Shown here: in pieces, positions 1-6,969 of the stretch
How the letters are laid out: the number at the start of each line of letters is the position of its first letter
Numbering within the stretch: the stretch's first letter is position 1
Assembly: GCA_019307165.1 (NCBI GenBank)
Contig: JAFDKD010000120.1
Span: 1 to 14,875, forward strand
Source: Deltaproteobacteria bacterium
Lineage (GTDB): Bacteria > Desulfobacterota > DSM-4660 > Desulfatiglandales > Desulfatiglandaceae
Length of the DNA: 14,875 nucleotides
Reading direction: 5' to 3'
Made by a program: the position numbers and the translations under genes
Notes under the pieces: generated by a model
Database searches by the model: none
What the model was told of the DNA's origin: nothing
The model's input: only the letters and a program-made list of their open reading frames with translations

Positions 1-355
1 CCCTCTTCTCATTGCTCACTTGGATTGGTGGATTGGGGTCGAACCAAGCTATGTTTTTGATATGAAAGATTTATCTCTCCAAAAATAGGTGCTTTCAGGC
101 CTTAAACCATCGTTTTCAGGGTCGAAAACACGCCTGTAAAGAACTGCCGGTTCTCAAAGCGACGTCACAGAGCAGAATATGTTAAGAAATATCGACAAAA
201 TAAGCTAATTATGATACGTCCGAAAAAGCTAAATATTGCACAACACTGAAAGCTAGCAAAAATACGGCCAAAGACCGAGGCCGAGCAATTGGAGCTGTAA
301 AGGGCAGCCCGGCCCAAGACGGCTTATCACCCATTATATATGTAGGAGTGCTTTT
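1..355. other. A/T-rich non-coding leader before the carboxyltransferase gene
   Basis: No convincing coding sequence is visible here; the only longer open frame lies antisense and runs into the downstream gene. The stretch is visibly richer in A/T than the rest of the window. A small inverted repeat GTTTTC/GAAAAC lies around 112-131. The first 36 bases contain ATT/ACT trinucleotides at 11, 18, 24 and 32, a loose echo of the 7-base periodicity seen clearly in other spacers. A promoter for the downstream gene must lie here or upstream, but I could not find a convincing -35/-10 pair. Confidence 0.6.
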
Positions 356-1906
356 GTGAGTTGGGATCGAGAGATCGACGAGCTGCATCATCGCACTGAA
401 TTGGCTCACCGTATGGGCGGTGAGGAGAAGGTGGCGCGGCAGCATGAATTCGGCAAGATGACCATACGCGAGCGGATCGACGCCATGGCGGACAAAAAGT
501 CGTTTCACGAAATCGGCGCCCTGGCAGGTGTGGCGAAGTACGATGAGAATGATGAACTGATCGAGTTTACGCCATCCAATTTCGTATTCGGGACCGCTGA
601 GATCGACGGCCGGCCGGTGGTGATTTCCGGCGACGATTTCACGGTGCGCGGCGGATCAGCCGACGCTTCCATTTTCGCCAAACGCCTTCGCTCAGAGGGT
701 TTGGCCCATGAATTGCGGCTCCCGCATATCCGGCTCGTGGACGGCATGGGCGGGGGCGGTTCGGTCAAGACCATCGAGATGGCAGGCCGCACGTATATTC
801 CGGAAATGCGTGGCTGGGACATCGTGGTCGACCACTTGGGTGTGGCGCCGTCGGTATCTTTGGCCCTCGGTTCGGTCGCCGGGGCCGGGGCTGCGCGCGT
901 GGCCACCAGCCACTACTCGGTCATCGTGCGGGACACCGCGCAGATGATGATCGCCGGCCCGGCGCTCGTGGAATGGGCCAGCTTAGGAGACCCGTCCAAA
1001 GAAGAGCTGGGGCATGCCCGCATTCACACCAAGAACGGCGCCATCGACGATGAAGTGAACAGCGAAGCGGAAGCCTTCGAGAAAGCTCGCCGATTCCTGT
1101 CGTACTTGCCTAGCAGCAGTGATGAACTGCCTCCGGTCATCGGAACCGATGACGATCCGAAACGACGGGATGAGTCTCTATTGAAGATTATCCCTAAAAA
1201 TCCGCGTCAACCGTACAAAATGCGCACGCTGATCGAGTCGGTCGTAGACCGAGGATCTTTTTTCGAAATCGGCCTCAAATGGGGCCAATCCATGATCTGT
1301 GGATTTGCTCGACTGGAAGGTATTCCCGTGGCACTCTTCGCCGAAAATCCTCATATCTACGGCGGCGCCTGGACAGCGGACGGTTGCCGCAAACTAACCC
1401 GTTTCATCGATCTGGCCTCCACTTTTCACCTGCCGTTGGTTCACCTGGAAGACTGCCCCGGTTTTCTGATCGGCAAGGAGGCTGAAGAAGCCGGGACGAT
1501 CCGCCACGGTTCACAGACCCTGGCCGCACTCATGCAGTCTCCAGCCCCTTTCTGCTGTGTTGTCGTACGCAAAGCCTTTGGCGTGGCCGGTTGCGCCAAC
1601 CGCAAAGAAGGCAGCTACCATTTTCGTTATGCCTGGCCGTCCGGAGACTGGGGCTCGTTGCCTATTGAAGGCGGTATTGAAGTGGCGTACAAAGCGGAAC
1701 TGGCAGAGGTGGATGACTATGACGCACATCTGGCCAAGATCAAAGAGAGACTGAACCGGGTGCGTTCACCCTTCCGTTCCGCGGAATTCTTTGAGGTTGA
1801 GGATATCATCGATCCTCGCGACACGCGCCCGATCCTGTGTCAATGGGTTCATCTGGCCCGTAAGGCGATCCAGCTGGTCCGCCCCTCGTTTTCCTATCGG
1901 CCCTAG
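356..1906 (+). CDS. Acyl-CoA carboxylase, carboxyltransferase (beta) subunit
   Basis: This 516-residue protein belongs to the biotin-dependent carboxyltransferase family (PccB, MccB, methylmalonyl-CoA decarboxylase alpha), which moves CO2 between carboxybiotin and an acyl-CoA in the cytoplasm. The usual length of about 510-540 residues is met. Both crotonase-like halves are visible. The N half has DGMGGGGSV at 129-137 and GSVAGAGAAR at 172-181, an oxyanion-hole region. The C half has GFARLEGIPVALFAENP near 316-332, PGFLIGKEAEE at 368-378, SLPIEGGIE at 434-442 and the C-terminal IDPRDTRP at 485-492. The GTG start is chosen because TAGGAG lies 7 bases upstream. No biotin carboxylase or biotin-carrier gene is adjacent, so the substrate cannot be read from context; propionyl-CoA-like acyl-CoAs are the default guess. 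Codon choice looks less GC-biased than in downstream genes. Confidence 0.88.
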   Translation: MSWDREIDELHHRTELAHRMGGEEKVARQHEFGKMTIRERIDAMADKKSFHEIGALAGVAKYDENDELIEFTPSNFVFGTAEIDGRPVVISGDDFTVRGGSADASIFAKRLRSEGLAHELRLPHIRLVDGMGGGGSVKTIEMAGRTYIPEMRGWDIVVDHLGVAPSVSLALGSVAGAGAARVATSHYSVIVRDTAQMMIAGPALVEWASLGDPSKEELGHARIHTKNGAIDDEVNSEAEAFEKARRFLSYLPSSSDELPPVIGTDDDPKRRDESLLKIIPKNPRQPYKMRTLIESVVDRGSFFEIGLKWGQSMICGFARLEGIPVALFAENPHIYGGAWTADGCRKLTRFIDLASTFHLPLVHLEDCPGFLIGKEAEEAGTIRHGSQTLAALMQSPAPFCCVVVRKAFGVAGCANRKEGSYHFRYAWPSGDWGSLPIEGGIEVAYKAELAEVDDYDAHLAKIKERLNRVRSPFRSAEFFEVEDIIDPRDTRPILCQWVHLARKAIQLVRPSFSYRP

Positions 1907-1961
1907 CGCGGTTGCCACGGGAGTTGGAAGAGGGGGACAACGACCATGAAATTATCTGCTT

Positions 1962-1989
1962 CTTGACTCTTCAATGCTGAATTGCTGAT
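1962..1989. repeat. Degenerate 7-base tandem array, four units
   Basis: Four consecutive heptads start at 1962, 1969, 1976 and 1983 (CTTGACT, CTTCAAT and two related units with a TGAA/TGAT core). The array lies 55 bases after the carboxyltransferase stop. It is short and weaker than the arrays near 7.6 and 11.4 kb. Its CTTCAAT unit recurs exactly in the array before cysS, which is the main reason for listing it. Confidence 0.45.
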
Positions 1990-2130
1990 CCTTATACACA
2001 GCGTCACAACAAATTGCGAATCGCTTGTTAAGATCGCCGGCGATAGAGCTATTTTGAAAAACTGTATTCTTTTAGGTCGTTATATATAGAAAGGAATATC
2101 TTCATGGGCCCTATCTCCACGCTGAAGCAA

Positions 2131-2166
2131 AACAAAAAGGGCATCCTTTCGGATGCCCTTTGTTTT
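2131..2166 (-). terminator. Intrinsic terminator of the tRNA-His transcript (bidirectional form)
   Basis: A perfect stem AAAGGGCATCC / GGATGCCCTTT closes a TTTC loop (about 2136-2162). It is flanked by an A-run on the left and a T-run on the right, so it can terminate transcription in either direction. On the minus strand it begins about 10 bases after the tRNA-His 3' end, which makes it the tRNA terminator. It may also stop read-through from the plus-strand carboxyltransferase gene. Confidence 0.88.
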
Positions 2167-2171
2167 TGAAA

Positions 2172-2247
2172 TGGGGTGAGTGAAGGGAATTGAACCCTCG
2201 ACCACTGAGGCCACAACCCAGTGCTCTACCAACTGAGCTACACCCAC
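2172..2247 (-). tRNA. tRNA-His, anticodon GTG
   Basis: The minus strand folds as a full cloverleaf of 76 bases including an encoded CCA. The acceptor stem GTGGGTG pairs with CACTCAC (one G-T pair). The D arm contains AGCTCAGTTGGTAGAGC. The anticodon loop TTGTGGC sits between CTGGG and CTCAG, giving anticodon GTG. The T arm is GAGGG-TTCAATT-CCCTT. Position 73 is C and the base just before the acceptor stem (2248 on the plus strand) is a genomically encoded G. That is the G-1/C73 pair diagnostic of tRNA-His and used by histidyl-tRNA synthetase. A terminator follows directly; the gene is transcribed divergently from selA. Confidence 0.96.
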
Positions 2248-2384
2248 CATAGGTGTTTTCTTCCGAGAACCGCCCCGTATTCAGAACGTATTCCCGGACG
2301 GAATATGTAAATGTAGCATATCCTGATCGGGACATGCAAGTTTATTCCGGCCGAAGGTTATAGCCCCTTCCGTTAAGGCCCCCG

Positions 2385-2396
2385 GTGTGATAAGAT
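2385..2396 (+). promoter_or_regulatory. Possible extended -10 promoter for selA
   Basis: TGATAAGAT (2388-2396) fits an extended -10 box (TG-N-TAAGAT, four of six matches to TATAAT). No good -35 hexamer lies 17 bases upstream (TTCCGT). Transcription would start near 2403 and give a leader of about 60 bases. The call rests on a short match only. Confidence 0.3.
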
Positions 2397-2424
2397 TTAC
2401 AGGAAATTTCACCGGTTAGGGTTT

Positions 2425-2449
2425 CGCGGCACCGCGCGCCGGTCCGGCG
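2425..2449 (+). promoter_or_regulatory. Two back-to-back palindromes just upstream of the selA ribosome-binding site
   Basis: CGCGG-CA-CCGCG (2425-2436) is followed without a gap by CGCCGG-T-CCGGCG (2437-2449). Both are perfect inverted repeats and end two bases before the AAAGGAG ribosome-binding site (2452-2458). They could be operator half-sites or small mRNA hairpins that influence selA translation; no factor can be named. Confidence 0.4.
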
Positions 2450-2465
2450 TAAAAGGAGAACGCAG

Positions 2466-3881
2466 GTGGACGACGACAAACAGGCCCTGTTCAGAAAAAT
2501 CCCAAAGGTGGATCAGCTCATGCTGGACCCTCGCGCCGAGGAATTCGCGGCGACCTATCCGAAAAGCCTCATCCTGAGGGCCATACATGATGTCCTGGAC
2601 GAGATCCGATCCGCCATAGGGGCAGGAAGCCTGGCGAACGGGTCCCGCCTTGAAAAGGAATCGGTCCTGTCGGCGGTGGCCGATACCCTCAGGACCATGA
2701 ACCGGCCGAGCCTCAGGCCGGTCATCAACGCCACGGGAGTGGTGGTTCACACCAACCTGGGCCGCTCCATACTCGCGGAGCGCGCCCTGCGGCAGTTCAG
2801 GCCGCTGGCCGGCGGATACAGCAACCTGGAGTACGACCTGGAAAGAGGGGAACGGGGCAGCCGCTATGTTCATGTGGAGGAGATCCTCAAGGAACTGACC
2901 TCCGCGGAAGCAGCCATGGTGGTCAACAACAACGCGGCCGCGGTCCTCATCGCCCTGGAAACCCTGGCCAAGGGGCGCGACGTGATCGTTTCCCGGGGCC
3001 AGCTGGTGGAAATCGGCGGGTCGTTCCGCATACCCGATGTCATGAAAAAAAGCGGGGCCAACATGGTGGAAGTGGGGGCCACCAACAAAACGCATCTCCG
3101 GGACTACGAGGAAGTCATCGGACCCGATACCGCACTTCTCCTGAAAGTACACACCAGCAACTATCAGATTATCGGATTTACCCAGGAAGTGCCCCTTCCC
3201 GAACTGTCCGGGCTGGGAAAGCGGTACGGCGTTCCGGTGATGGAGGACCTGGGAAGCGGCTGCCTGGTGGATTTCTCAAAGGCCGGACTCCAAAGCGAGC
3301 CCACCGTGCAGGATGCCCTGTCGAGCGGCGCTGACCTGGTCACATTCAGCGGCGACAAACTCCTGGGGGGCCCTCAGGCGGGCATCCTCCTGGGCCGCAA
3401 GGATCTCATCGACGCCATCCGAAGAAACCAACTCAACCGGGCACTGAGGATCGACAAGTTGACCCTCCTGGCCCTTGAAGAGACGTTGCGGCTGTACAGG
3501 GATATGGACGCGGCCGTAAAGGAAATCCCCACGTTGAAAATGATCTTCCAGTCCTACGGAACGATTTCGAAAAAAGCGCAAAGGGCGGTGAAACGCGTGG
3601 GAAATATCAAGGGCAAGAACTTCTCTCTGCAACTCGCAGATGGAAGCTCCAGGGCCGGCGGGGGCGCCCTGCCCGCCATGGAACTGCCGAGCCGCCTGCT
3701 CAGCCTGGCCCCGAAAGGCCTCACCGCTCAATTCATGGAGTCGTGGCTCAGAAACTACGATCCGCCGATTATCTCGCGGGTTGAAAAAGAACACCTGCTC
3801 CTGGACGTGAGGACGATCCAGGAGAGGGAATTGAAGATCGTCGCCGAGGCAATCCGCGAACTGGACGGGCTTACGGCTTGA
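2466..3881 (+). CDS. selA: L-seryl-tRNA(Sec) selenium transferase
   Basis: SelA is a PLP enzyme that converts seryl-tRNA(Sec) to selenocysteinyl-tRNA(Sec) using selenophosphate, in the cytoplasm. The 471-residue length fits the family (E. coli 463). Visible hallmarks are the N-terminal helical region (1-80), NATGVVVHTNLGRS at 88-101, RGQLVEIGGSFRIPDVM at 177-193, MEDLGSGCLVD at 259-269 and the PLP lysine K298 in SGDKLLGGPQAG (295-306). The GTG start has AAAGGAG 7 bases upstream. No selB, selD or tRNA-Sec gene is adjacent, although selA is often paired with selB. The presence of selA implies that the organism makes selenoproteins. A hairpin follows the gene. Confidence 0.96.
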   Translation: MDDDKQALFRKIPKVDQLMLDPRAEEFAATYPKSLILRAIHDVLDEIRSAIGAGSLANGSRLEKESVLSAVADTLRTMNRPSLRPVINATGVVVHTNLGRSILAERALRQFRPLAGGYSNLEYDLERGERGSRYVHVEEILKELTSAEAAMVVNNNAAAVLIALETLAKGRDVIVSRGQLVEIGGSFRIPDVMKKSGANMVEVGATNKTHLRDYEEVIGPDTALLLKVHTSNYQIIGFTQEVPLPELSGLGKRYGVPVMEDLGSGCLVDFSKAGLQSEPTVQDALSSGADLVTFSGDKLLGGPQAGILLGRKDLIDAIRRNQLNRALRIDKLTLLALEETLRLYRDMDAAVKEIPTLKMIFQSYGTISKKAQRAVKRVGNIKGKNFSLQLADGSSRAGGGALPAMELPSRLLSLAPKGLTAQFMESWLRNYDPPIISRVEKEHLLLDVRTIQERELKIVAEAIRELDGLTA

Positions 3882-3934
3882 AATGGGTACGGAAAATTAA
3901 GGAAAGGGTTGAACCGAAATACGAACCAATCCAT

Positions 3935-3955
3935 GGCGGGATGTAAAATCCCGCC
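3935..3955 (+). other. Perfect hairpin downstream of selA
   Basis: GGCGGGAT pairs with ATCCCGCC across a GTAAA loop. There is no T-run after it, so it is not a standard intrinsic terminator; it could stabilise the selA mRNA 3' end or be a dispersed repeat. It continues into the palindromic 12-mer CGCCTTACGGCG (3952-3963), which recurs exactly at 14772-14783. Confidence 0.55.
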
Positions 3956-4073
3956 TTACGGCGATATGTGTCCGCAATCGATCGAAATCGACTACGCGCA
4001 CGAATGATGCCGGGTTTGCACGCGGGAGGTTCTGATCCGGACCCTGTCGCCCACTGAAGACCCCGAAGCACAC

Positions 4074-4109
4074 AAAAAAAGGCGGGCGCCTATCACAAGG
4101 CCCGCCTTT
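4074..4109 (-). terminator. Intrinsic terminator of the HU gene
   Basis: On the minus strand the stem AAAGGCGGGC / GCCCGCCTTT is followed by a run of seven T residues (the A-run at 4074-4080 on the plus strand). It lies about 50 bases after the HU stop codon and in the correct orientation for it. Confidence 0.88.
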
Positions 4110-4156
4110 CCTCTTGTACAGAGGTTCACACAGGGTGTTACGCCGGATTTCGGAAG

Positions 4157-4426
4157 TTACAGTTTTTCGTTGAGAGCCTTGCCCGCCCGGAATCTCACCA
4201 CCTTCTTTGCCTTGATCTTGATCGTTTCGCCGGTTTGGGGATTTCTGCCTTTTCGCGCTTTTCTCTTGCTGACCACAAAGGAACCAAATCCTGCCAGGGC
4301 CAGCTTTCCTTCCTTCTTCAATGTCTTCTTGGCCACTTCGATGAACGCATTCAGGGCCCGTTCGGTATCGGCTTTGCTTAACTCGCTTTTCTTGGCGATT
4401 TCGGCGATTAATTCGGCTTTGGTCAT
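4157..4426 (-). CDS. HU-family DNA-binding protein
   Basis: This 89-residue protein is a bacterial histone-like HU subunit (length normally about 90). HU binds and bends DNA without strong sequence preference, as a dimer in the nucleoid. The N-terminal helices are at 1-40. GFGSF lies at 46-50 and GRNPQTGETIKI, the tip of the DNA-binding arm with the intercalating proline P63, at 60-71. The C-terminal segment carries FRAGKALNEKL. The basic, proline-tipped arm and the generic GRNPQTG sequence favour HU over IHF. The ATG follows a strong AAAAGGGGGG ribosome-binding site. The gene is monocistronic, with a long leader and its own terminator. Confidence 0.95.
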   Translation of the reverse strand: MTKAELIAEIAKKSELSKADTERALNAFIEVAKKTLKKEGKLALAGFGSFVVSKRKARKGRNPQTGETIKIKAKKVVRFRAGKALNEKL

Positions 4427-4617
4427 GATATCCCCCCTTTTGCTCTTGTTGTGATTACCGTTAAACCTTCCCCTAACACCCTAAAACCTCATAAGAAAAG
4501 GCATTTCTTCCCTCGCCTCCCCCCCTTGAGTCACTTTCCGCACATGGGCACGGCCTAAGTGACGGGAACCGAAGTGCGTGCATGCCTGGAGAGGCTGGGA
4601 GCCGTAAATTAAATGTG

Positions 4618-4646
4618 TATCTAACATACGGCAATGACATTATCAA
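4618..4646 (-). promoter_or_regulatory. Probable sigma70-type promoter of the HU gene
   Basis: On the minus strand TTGATA (4646-4641) is separated by 17 bases from TAGATA (4623-4618). The -35 box matches five of six consensus positions, the -10 box three of six. Transcription would start near 4611 and produce a leader of about 185 bases. Confidence 0.45.
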
Positions 4647-4757
4647 CAAAAAATATGGTGGAAATCGCCTACTGACGCGCCTCTTGCAATTTCTTGGCGC
4701 ATCTTCCAGAGAGATGGAGGATCTGTCCGGATAGGGATTTGGCGAACGCGGTCTCTG

Positions 4758-4786
4758 TTGACAAACACCTTTCAAAGCTATACTTT
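4758..4786 (+). promoter_or_regulatory. Sigma70-type promoter of the gmhA operon
   Basis: A perfect TTGACA at 4758-4763 is followed by TATACT at 4779-4784 (five of six matches, 15-base spacer) or by the overlapping TACTTT at 4781-4786 (17-base spacer). Transcription would start near 4792. This excludes ATG codons further upstream as the gmhA start and supports the TTG at 4826. Confidence 0.65.
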
Positions 4787-4825
4787 TCCGCATATGCGTC
4801 GATTCTTTCGACGGGAGGACGGACG

Positions 4826-5425
4826 TTGAAAAAAATCGTCGAACAAATACTCAATGACAGCCTCGATGCCACCGAGCGTTTTGTCGGGGCGATGTCGGCG
4901 GACCTGATTCTGCTTGCGGAAAAAATTGCCCTTGCATTTACAAGCGACCGCAAGCTCCTGATTTGCGGCAACGGCGGCAGCGCCGCGGATGCCCAGCATA
5001 TTGCTGCGGAATTCGTTAACCGGTATGAATTGGAGCGACCGCCCCTGCCGGCCATGGCGCTCACAACGGATACATCCGTGTTGACCAGTGTGGGCAACGA
5101 TTACGGCTTTGACCAGGTCTTTTCCAAGCAGATTAAAGCGCTCGGCCAGGCAGGAGACGTACTGCTGGCCCTGAGCACCAGCGGCAACTCCGGAAACGTT
5201 CTGCGGGCAGTCAAGGCAGCCCGGCGCCTGGGGATATACACGGCCGGATTCACCGGGGGCGACGGGGGAAAACTTAAGGACGCCGTGGATGCGGCATTTG
5301 TCGTGGATACCCCATCGACACCCAGGACCCAGGAGGCGCATGCCCTGGCCGGGCATATCATTTGTCACCTGGTGGATCACATTCTGTTTCAGAGCCATCT
5401 GACGGGCGGGAATTCAAACTCATGA
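4826..5425 (+). CDS. gmhA: Phosphoheptose (sedoheptulose-7-phosphate) isomerase, SIS domain
   Basis: GmhA isomerises sedoheptulose 7-phosphate to D-glycero-D-manno-heptose 7-phosphate, the first step of ADP-heptose synthesis for the LPS inner core. The open frame extends upstream to an ATG at 4694. I choose the TTG at 4826 because GGGAGG lies 7 bases before it, a promoter lies between 4758 and 4786, and the resulting 199 residues match the family (about 190-200). In this numbering the SIS phosphate loop CGNGGSAADAQH is at 47-58 and STSGNSGN at 117-124. The zinc/catalytic residues of GmhA are all present: H58, E62, Q169 and H177. DiaA-like paralogues share the fold, but the intact metal site favours the isomerase. 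It is translationally linked to the next gene. Confidence 0.9.
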   Translation: MKKIVEQILNDSLDATERFVGAMSADLILLAEKIALAFTSDRKLLICGNGGSAADAQHIAAEFVNRYELERPPLPAMALTTDTSVLTSVGNDYGFDQVFSKQIKALGQAGDVLLALSTSGNSGNVLRAVKAARRLGIYTAGFTGGDGGKLKDAVDAAFVVDTPSTPRTQEAHALAGHIICHLVDHILFQSHLTGGNSNS

Positions 5426-5435
5426 GGATTGATCC

Positions 5436-6410
5436 ATGGGCAAATGGGACCCCATATCCCTGAAGCACGTCAAGGGCTACCCTCTCAGCAAGCGCAACAG
5501 CAAGGTCAACGCCGATGACCTGGGAAGGTCGTGGACGGCCGGGGGTTCGTTTTCCCAATGGCTGAACACCCTGCCCGCCATTCTCGCCGGGAAGGACCTC
5601 AGGGACGCGGCCGTCCGTATCGCCCGATCCTCGGCCGCGGGCGGAACGGTTCTGCTGGGCATGGGCGCGCACGTGATCAAAGTGGGGCTGTCGCCCATAC
5701 TGCTGGACCTCATGGAACGGGGGGTCATCACCGCTCTGGCCATGAACGGGGCGGGCATCATCCATGACACCGAACTGGCCATGGTGGGCGCCACATCCGA
5801 AGACGTGGCCGCGGAAATAGGATCGGGCGCTTTCGGCATGGCCGACGATACGGGCAGGTTCATCAACCAGGCCATTTCATTCGGGGCCAAGGGGGGCCTG
5901 GGCCTGGGCAGGGCCGTGGGGCGCGCCCTGGTTGAAGCGGATTTTCCCTACAACCGCTTCAGCCTGCTGGCCGGGGCGTACAACATGGACATACCGGTGA
6001 CGGTCCACGTGGCCATGGGCACGGACATTATCCACGCCCATCCCGGCGTGGACCCCGCCGCTATAGGCGAGTCGTCGCATCTGGATTTCCGCATCTTCAC
6101 GCGCCTGGTTGCTTCGCTGGAAGGCGGTGTATTCATCAATGCGGGATCTGCGGTCATTCTGCCGGAGGTGTTTCTCAAGGCCTTGAACCTCGCCAGAAAC
6201 CTGGGCCATACCGTCCGGGACGTGACCACGCTGAACATGGATTTCATCCGGCACTACCGGCCCATGACCAATGTAATCCATCGCCCCACCATGGATGGCG
6301 GCAAGGGGATCAGCCTGGTGGGTCATCACGAAATCATGATTCCCCTTCTGGCGGCGGCCGTAATCGAAGAACTGGCGGGCGCTCAGGTCGATGAGGGTGA
6401 CGGGGGGTAA
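5436..6410 (+). CDS. Conserved protein with deoxyhypusine-synthase-like pattern, function unknown
   Basis: This 324-residue soluble protein has no signal peptide or membrane span. I do not recognise a characterised bacterial function. Several segments recall the Rossmann-like deoxyhypusine synthase (DHS) fold in the same order: TVLLGMGAHVIKVGLSP (71-87) with MNGAGIIHDTELA (103-115), like the DHS LGYTSNLISSG and TTAGGVEED region; IPVTVHVAMGTDIIHAHPG (186-204), like the DHS segment that begins IPVFCPA; and GGVFINAGSAVILPE (230-244), like the YINTAQEFDGSDSGA segment. The DHS catalytic-lysine motif (GGGVxKHH) is not seen, so hypusine chemistry is unlikely. The start ATG lies 10 bases after the gmhA stop and its ribosome-binding site TGAGGA overlaps that stop, so the two genes are translationally coupled. 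A link to heptose or nucleotide-sugar metabolism is only inferred from that. Confidence 0.75.
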   Translation: MGKWDPISLKHVKGYPLSKRNSKVNADDLGRSWTAGGSFSQWLNTLPAILAGKDLRDAAVRIARSSAAGGTVLLGMGAHVIKVGLSPILLDLMERGVITALAMNGAGIIHDTELAMVGATSEDVAAEIGSGAFGMADDTGRFINQAISFGAKGGLGLGRAVGRALVEADFPYNRFSLLAGAYNMDIPVTVHVAMGTDIIHAHPGVDPAAIGESSHLDFRIFTRLVASLEGGVFINAGSAVILPEVFLKALNLARNLGHTVRDVTTLNMDFIRHYRPMTNVIHRPTMDGGKGISLVGHHEIMIPLLAAAVIEELAGAQVDEGDGG

Positions 6411-6576
6411 TCTTCGAGCACGGCATGAATCCGGGCCGAAGCGAGACGATTTGGGGTTTATTTATCAAAATATTAATAAACAGCGATTCCGGGTATGCGT
6501 CCATTATAGCGGAGTAACGATGATGCAACGGGCGATCCTTAACTTACGGAGTGCTGTTTATTAGGAGCAAGCAATC

Positions 6577-6795
6577 GTGCCTATATATGAATATAAATGT
6601 ACAATGTGTGATGAAGAATTCGAGACGCTGGTTTTCAGGAGCGACGAACCGGTAAGCTGCCCCCAATGCAACGGCAGCCATGTAAAGCGGCAGATGTCCG
6701 CCTGCGCATTCAAGAGCAGCGGCGAGTACACATCGTCTACCGGTTCGTCGGGCTGTGCATCCTGTTCGAGCACGAACTGCTCCAGCTGCCACTAG
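6577..6795 (+). CDS. FmdB-family small zinc-ribbon protein
   Basis: The 72-residue product has the typical FmdB start MPIYEYKC. It carries two CxxC knuckles, C8/C11 and C28/C31, that would bind one zinc ion. The domain is named from a protein near a formamidase gene (FmdB); its role is poorly defined, with regulatory or structural roles proposed. The C-terminal tail is rich in Ser, Gly and Cys (C60, C63, C68, C71, ending in CH). The two CxxC pairs in it could form a second metal site. The GTG start has TAGGAG 9 bases upstream. It stands alone with about 170-base spacers on both sides, so its own promoter is likely, but I could not assign one. Confidence 0.85.
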   Translation: MPIYEYKCTMCDEEFETLVFRSDEPVSCPQCNGSHVKRQMSACAFKSSGEYTSSTGSSGCASCSSTNCSSCH

Positions 6796-6842
6796 TTTTC
6801 AGCCGGAAATGGCTAATTTGCACAATCTCCGCGTCAGACTCG

Positions 6843-6890
6843 GATTTCAATCCTCGAAATACGTCATCATGTATTCCTGCGGTTGAAATC
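6843..6890. repeat. Large imperfect inverted repeat between the fmdB-like gene and ispF
   Basis: GATTTCAA (6843-6850) pairs perfectly with TTGAAATC (6883-6890). Inside, AATAC (6858-6862) pairs with GTATT (6871-6875), leaving an 8-base apical loop and a purine/pyrimidine-mismatched internal loop. No T-run follows, so it is not an ordinary terminator. The form, a long stem with conserved-looking interior in a spacer, suggests a dispersed intergenic repeat or a structured RNA end. Confidence 0.5.
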
Positions 6891-6969
6891 ATCGTCTTCC
6901 TTGATCTTGTCCAAATTATCTTATTTCTGATCTGAAAACTGCGGAGCTAAATAAGGGAAAGGAGTCCCG

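Larger units (their letters stand above)
4427..4825. other. Divergent regulatory region between the HU gene and gmhA
   Basis: This 399-base spacer holds no supported gene. It contains the outward-facing promoters of both neighbours and the long HU leader. Within that leader an inverted repeat GTCACTT (4530-4536) / AAGTGAC (4557-4563), with inner CCG/CGG pairing, could form a hairpin in the mRNA. Confidence 0.6.

Noticed and set aside
2104..2169. A 21-codon open frame with an AAAGGA before its ATG, ending inside the tRNA-His terminator
   Set aside because: It was considered as a leader peptide, but it leads to no gene on the plus strand and its second half is simply the terminator stem; chance is the better explanation.
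4694..4825. Upstream extension of gmhA to the ATG at 4694
   Set aside because: A TTGACA/TATACT promoter lies inside it, the family length is reached without it, and the TTG at 4826 has a well placed GGGAGG.
5877..6329. Antisense frames within the DHS-like gene
   Set aside because: They have no ribosome-binding site and no recognisable family; the sense protein is well supported by coupling to gmhA.
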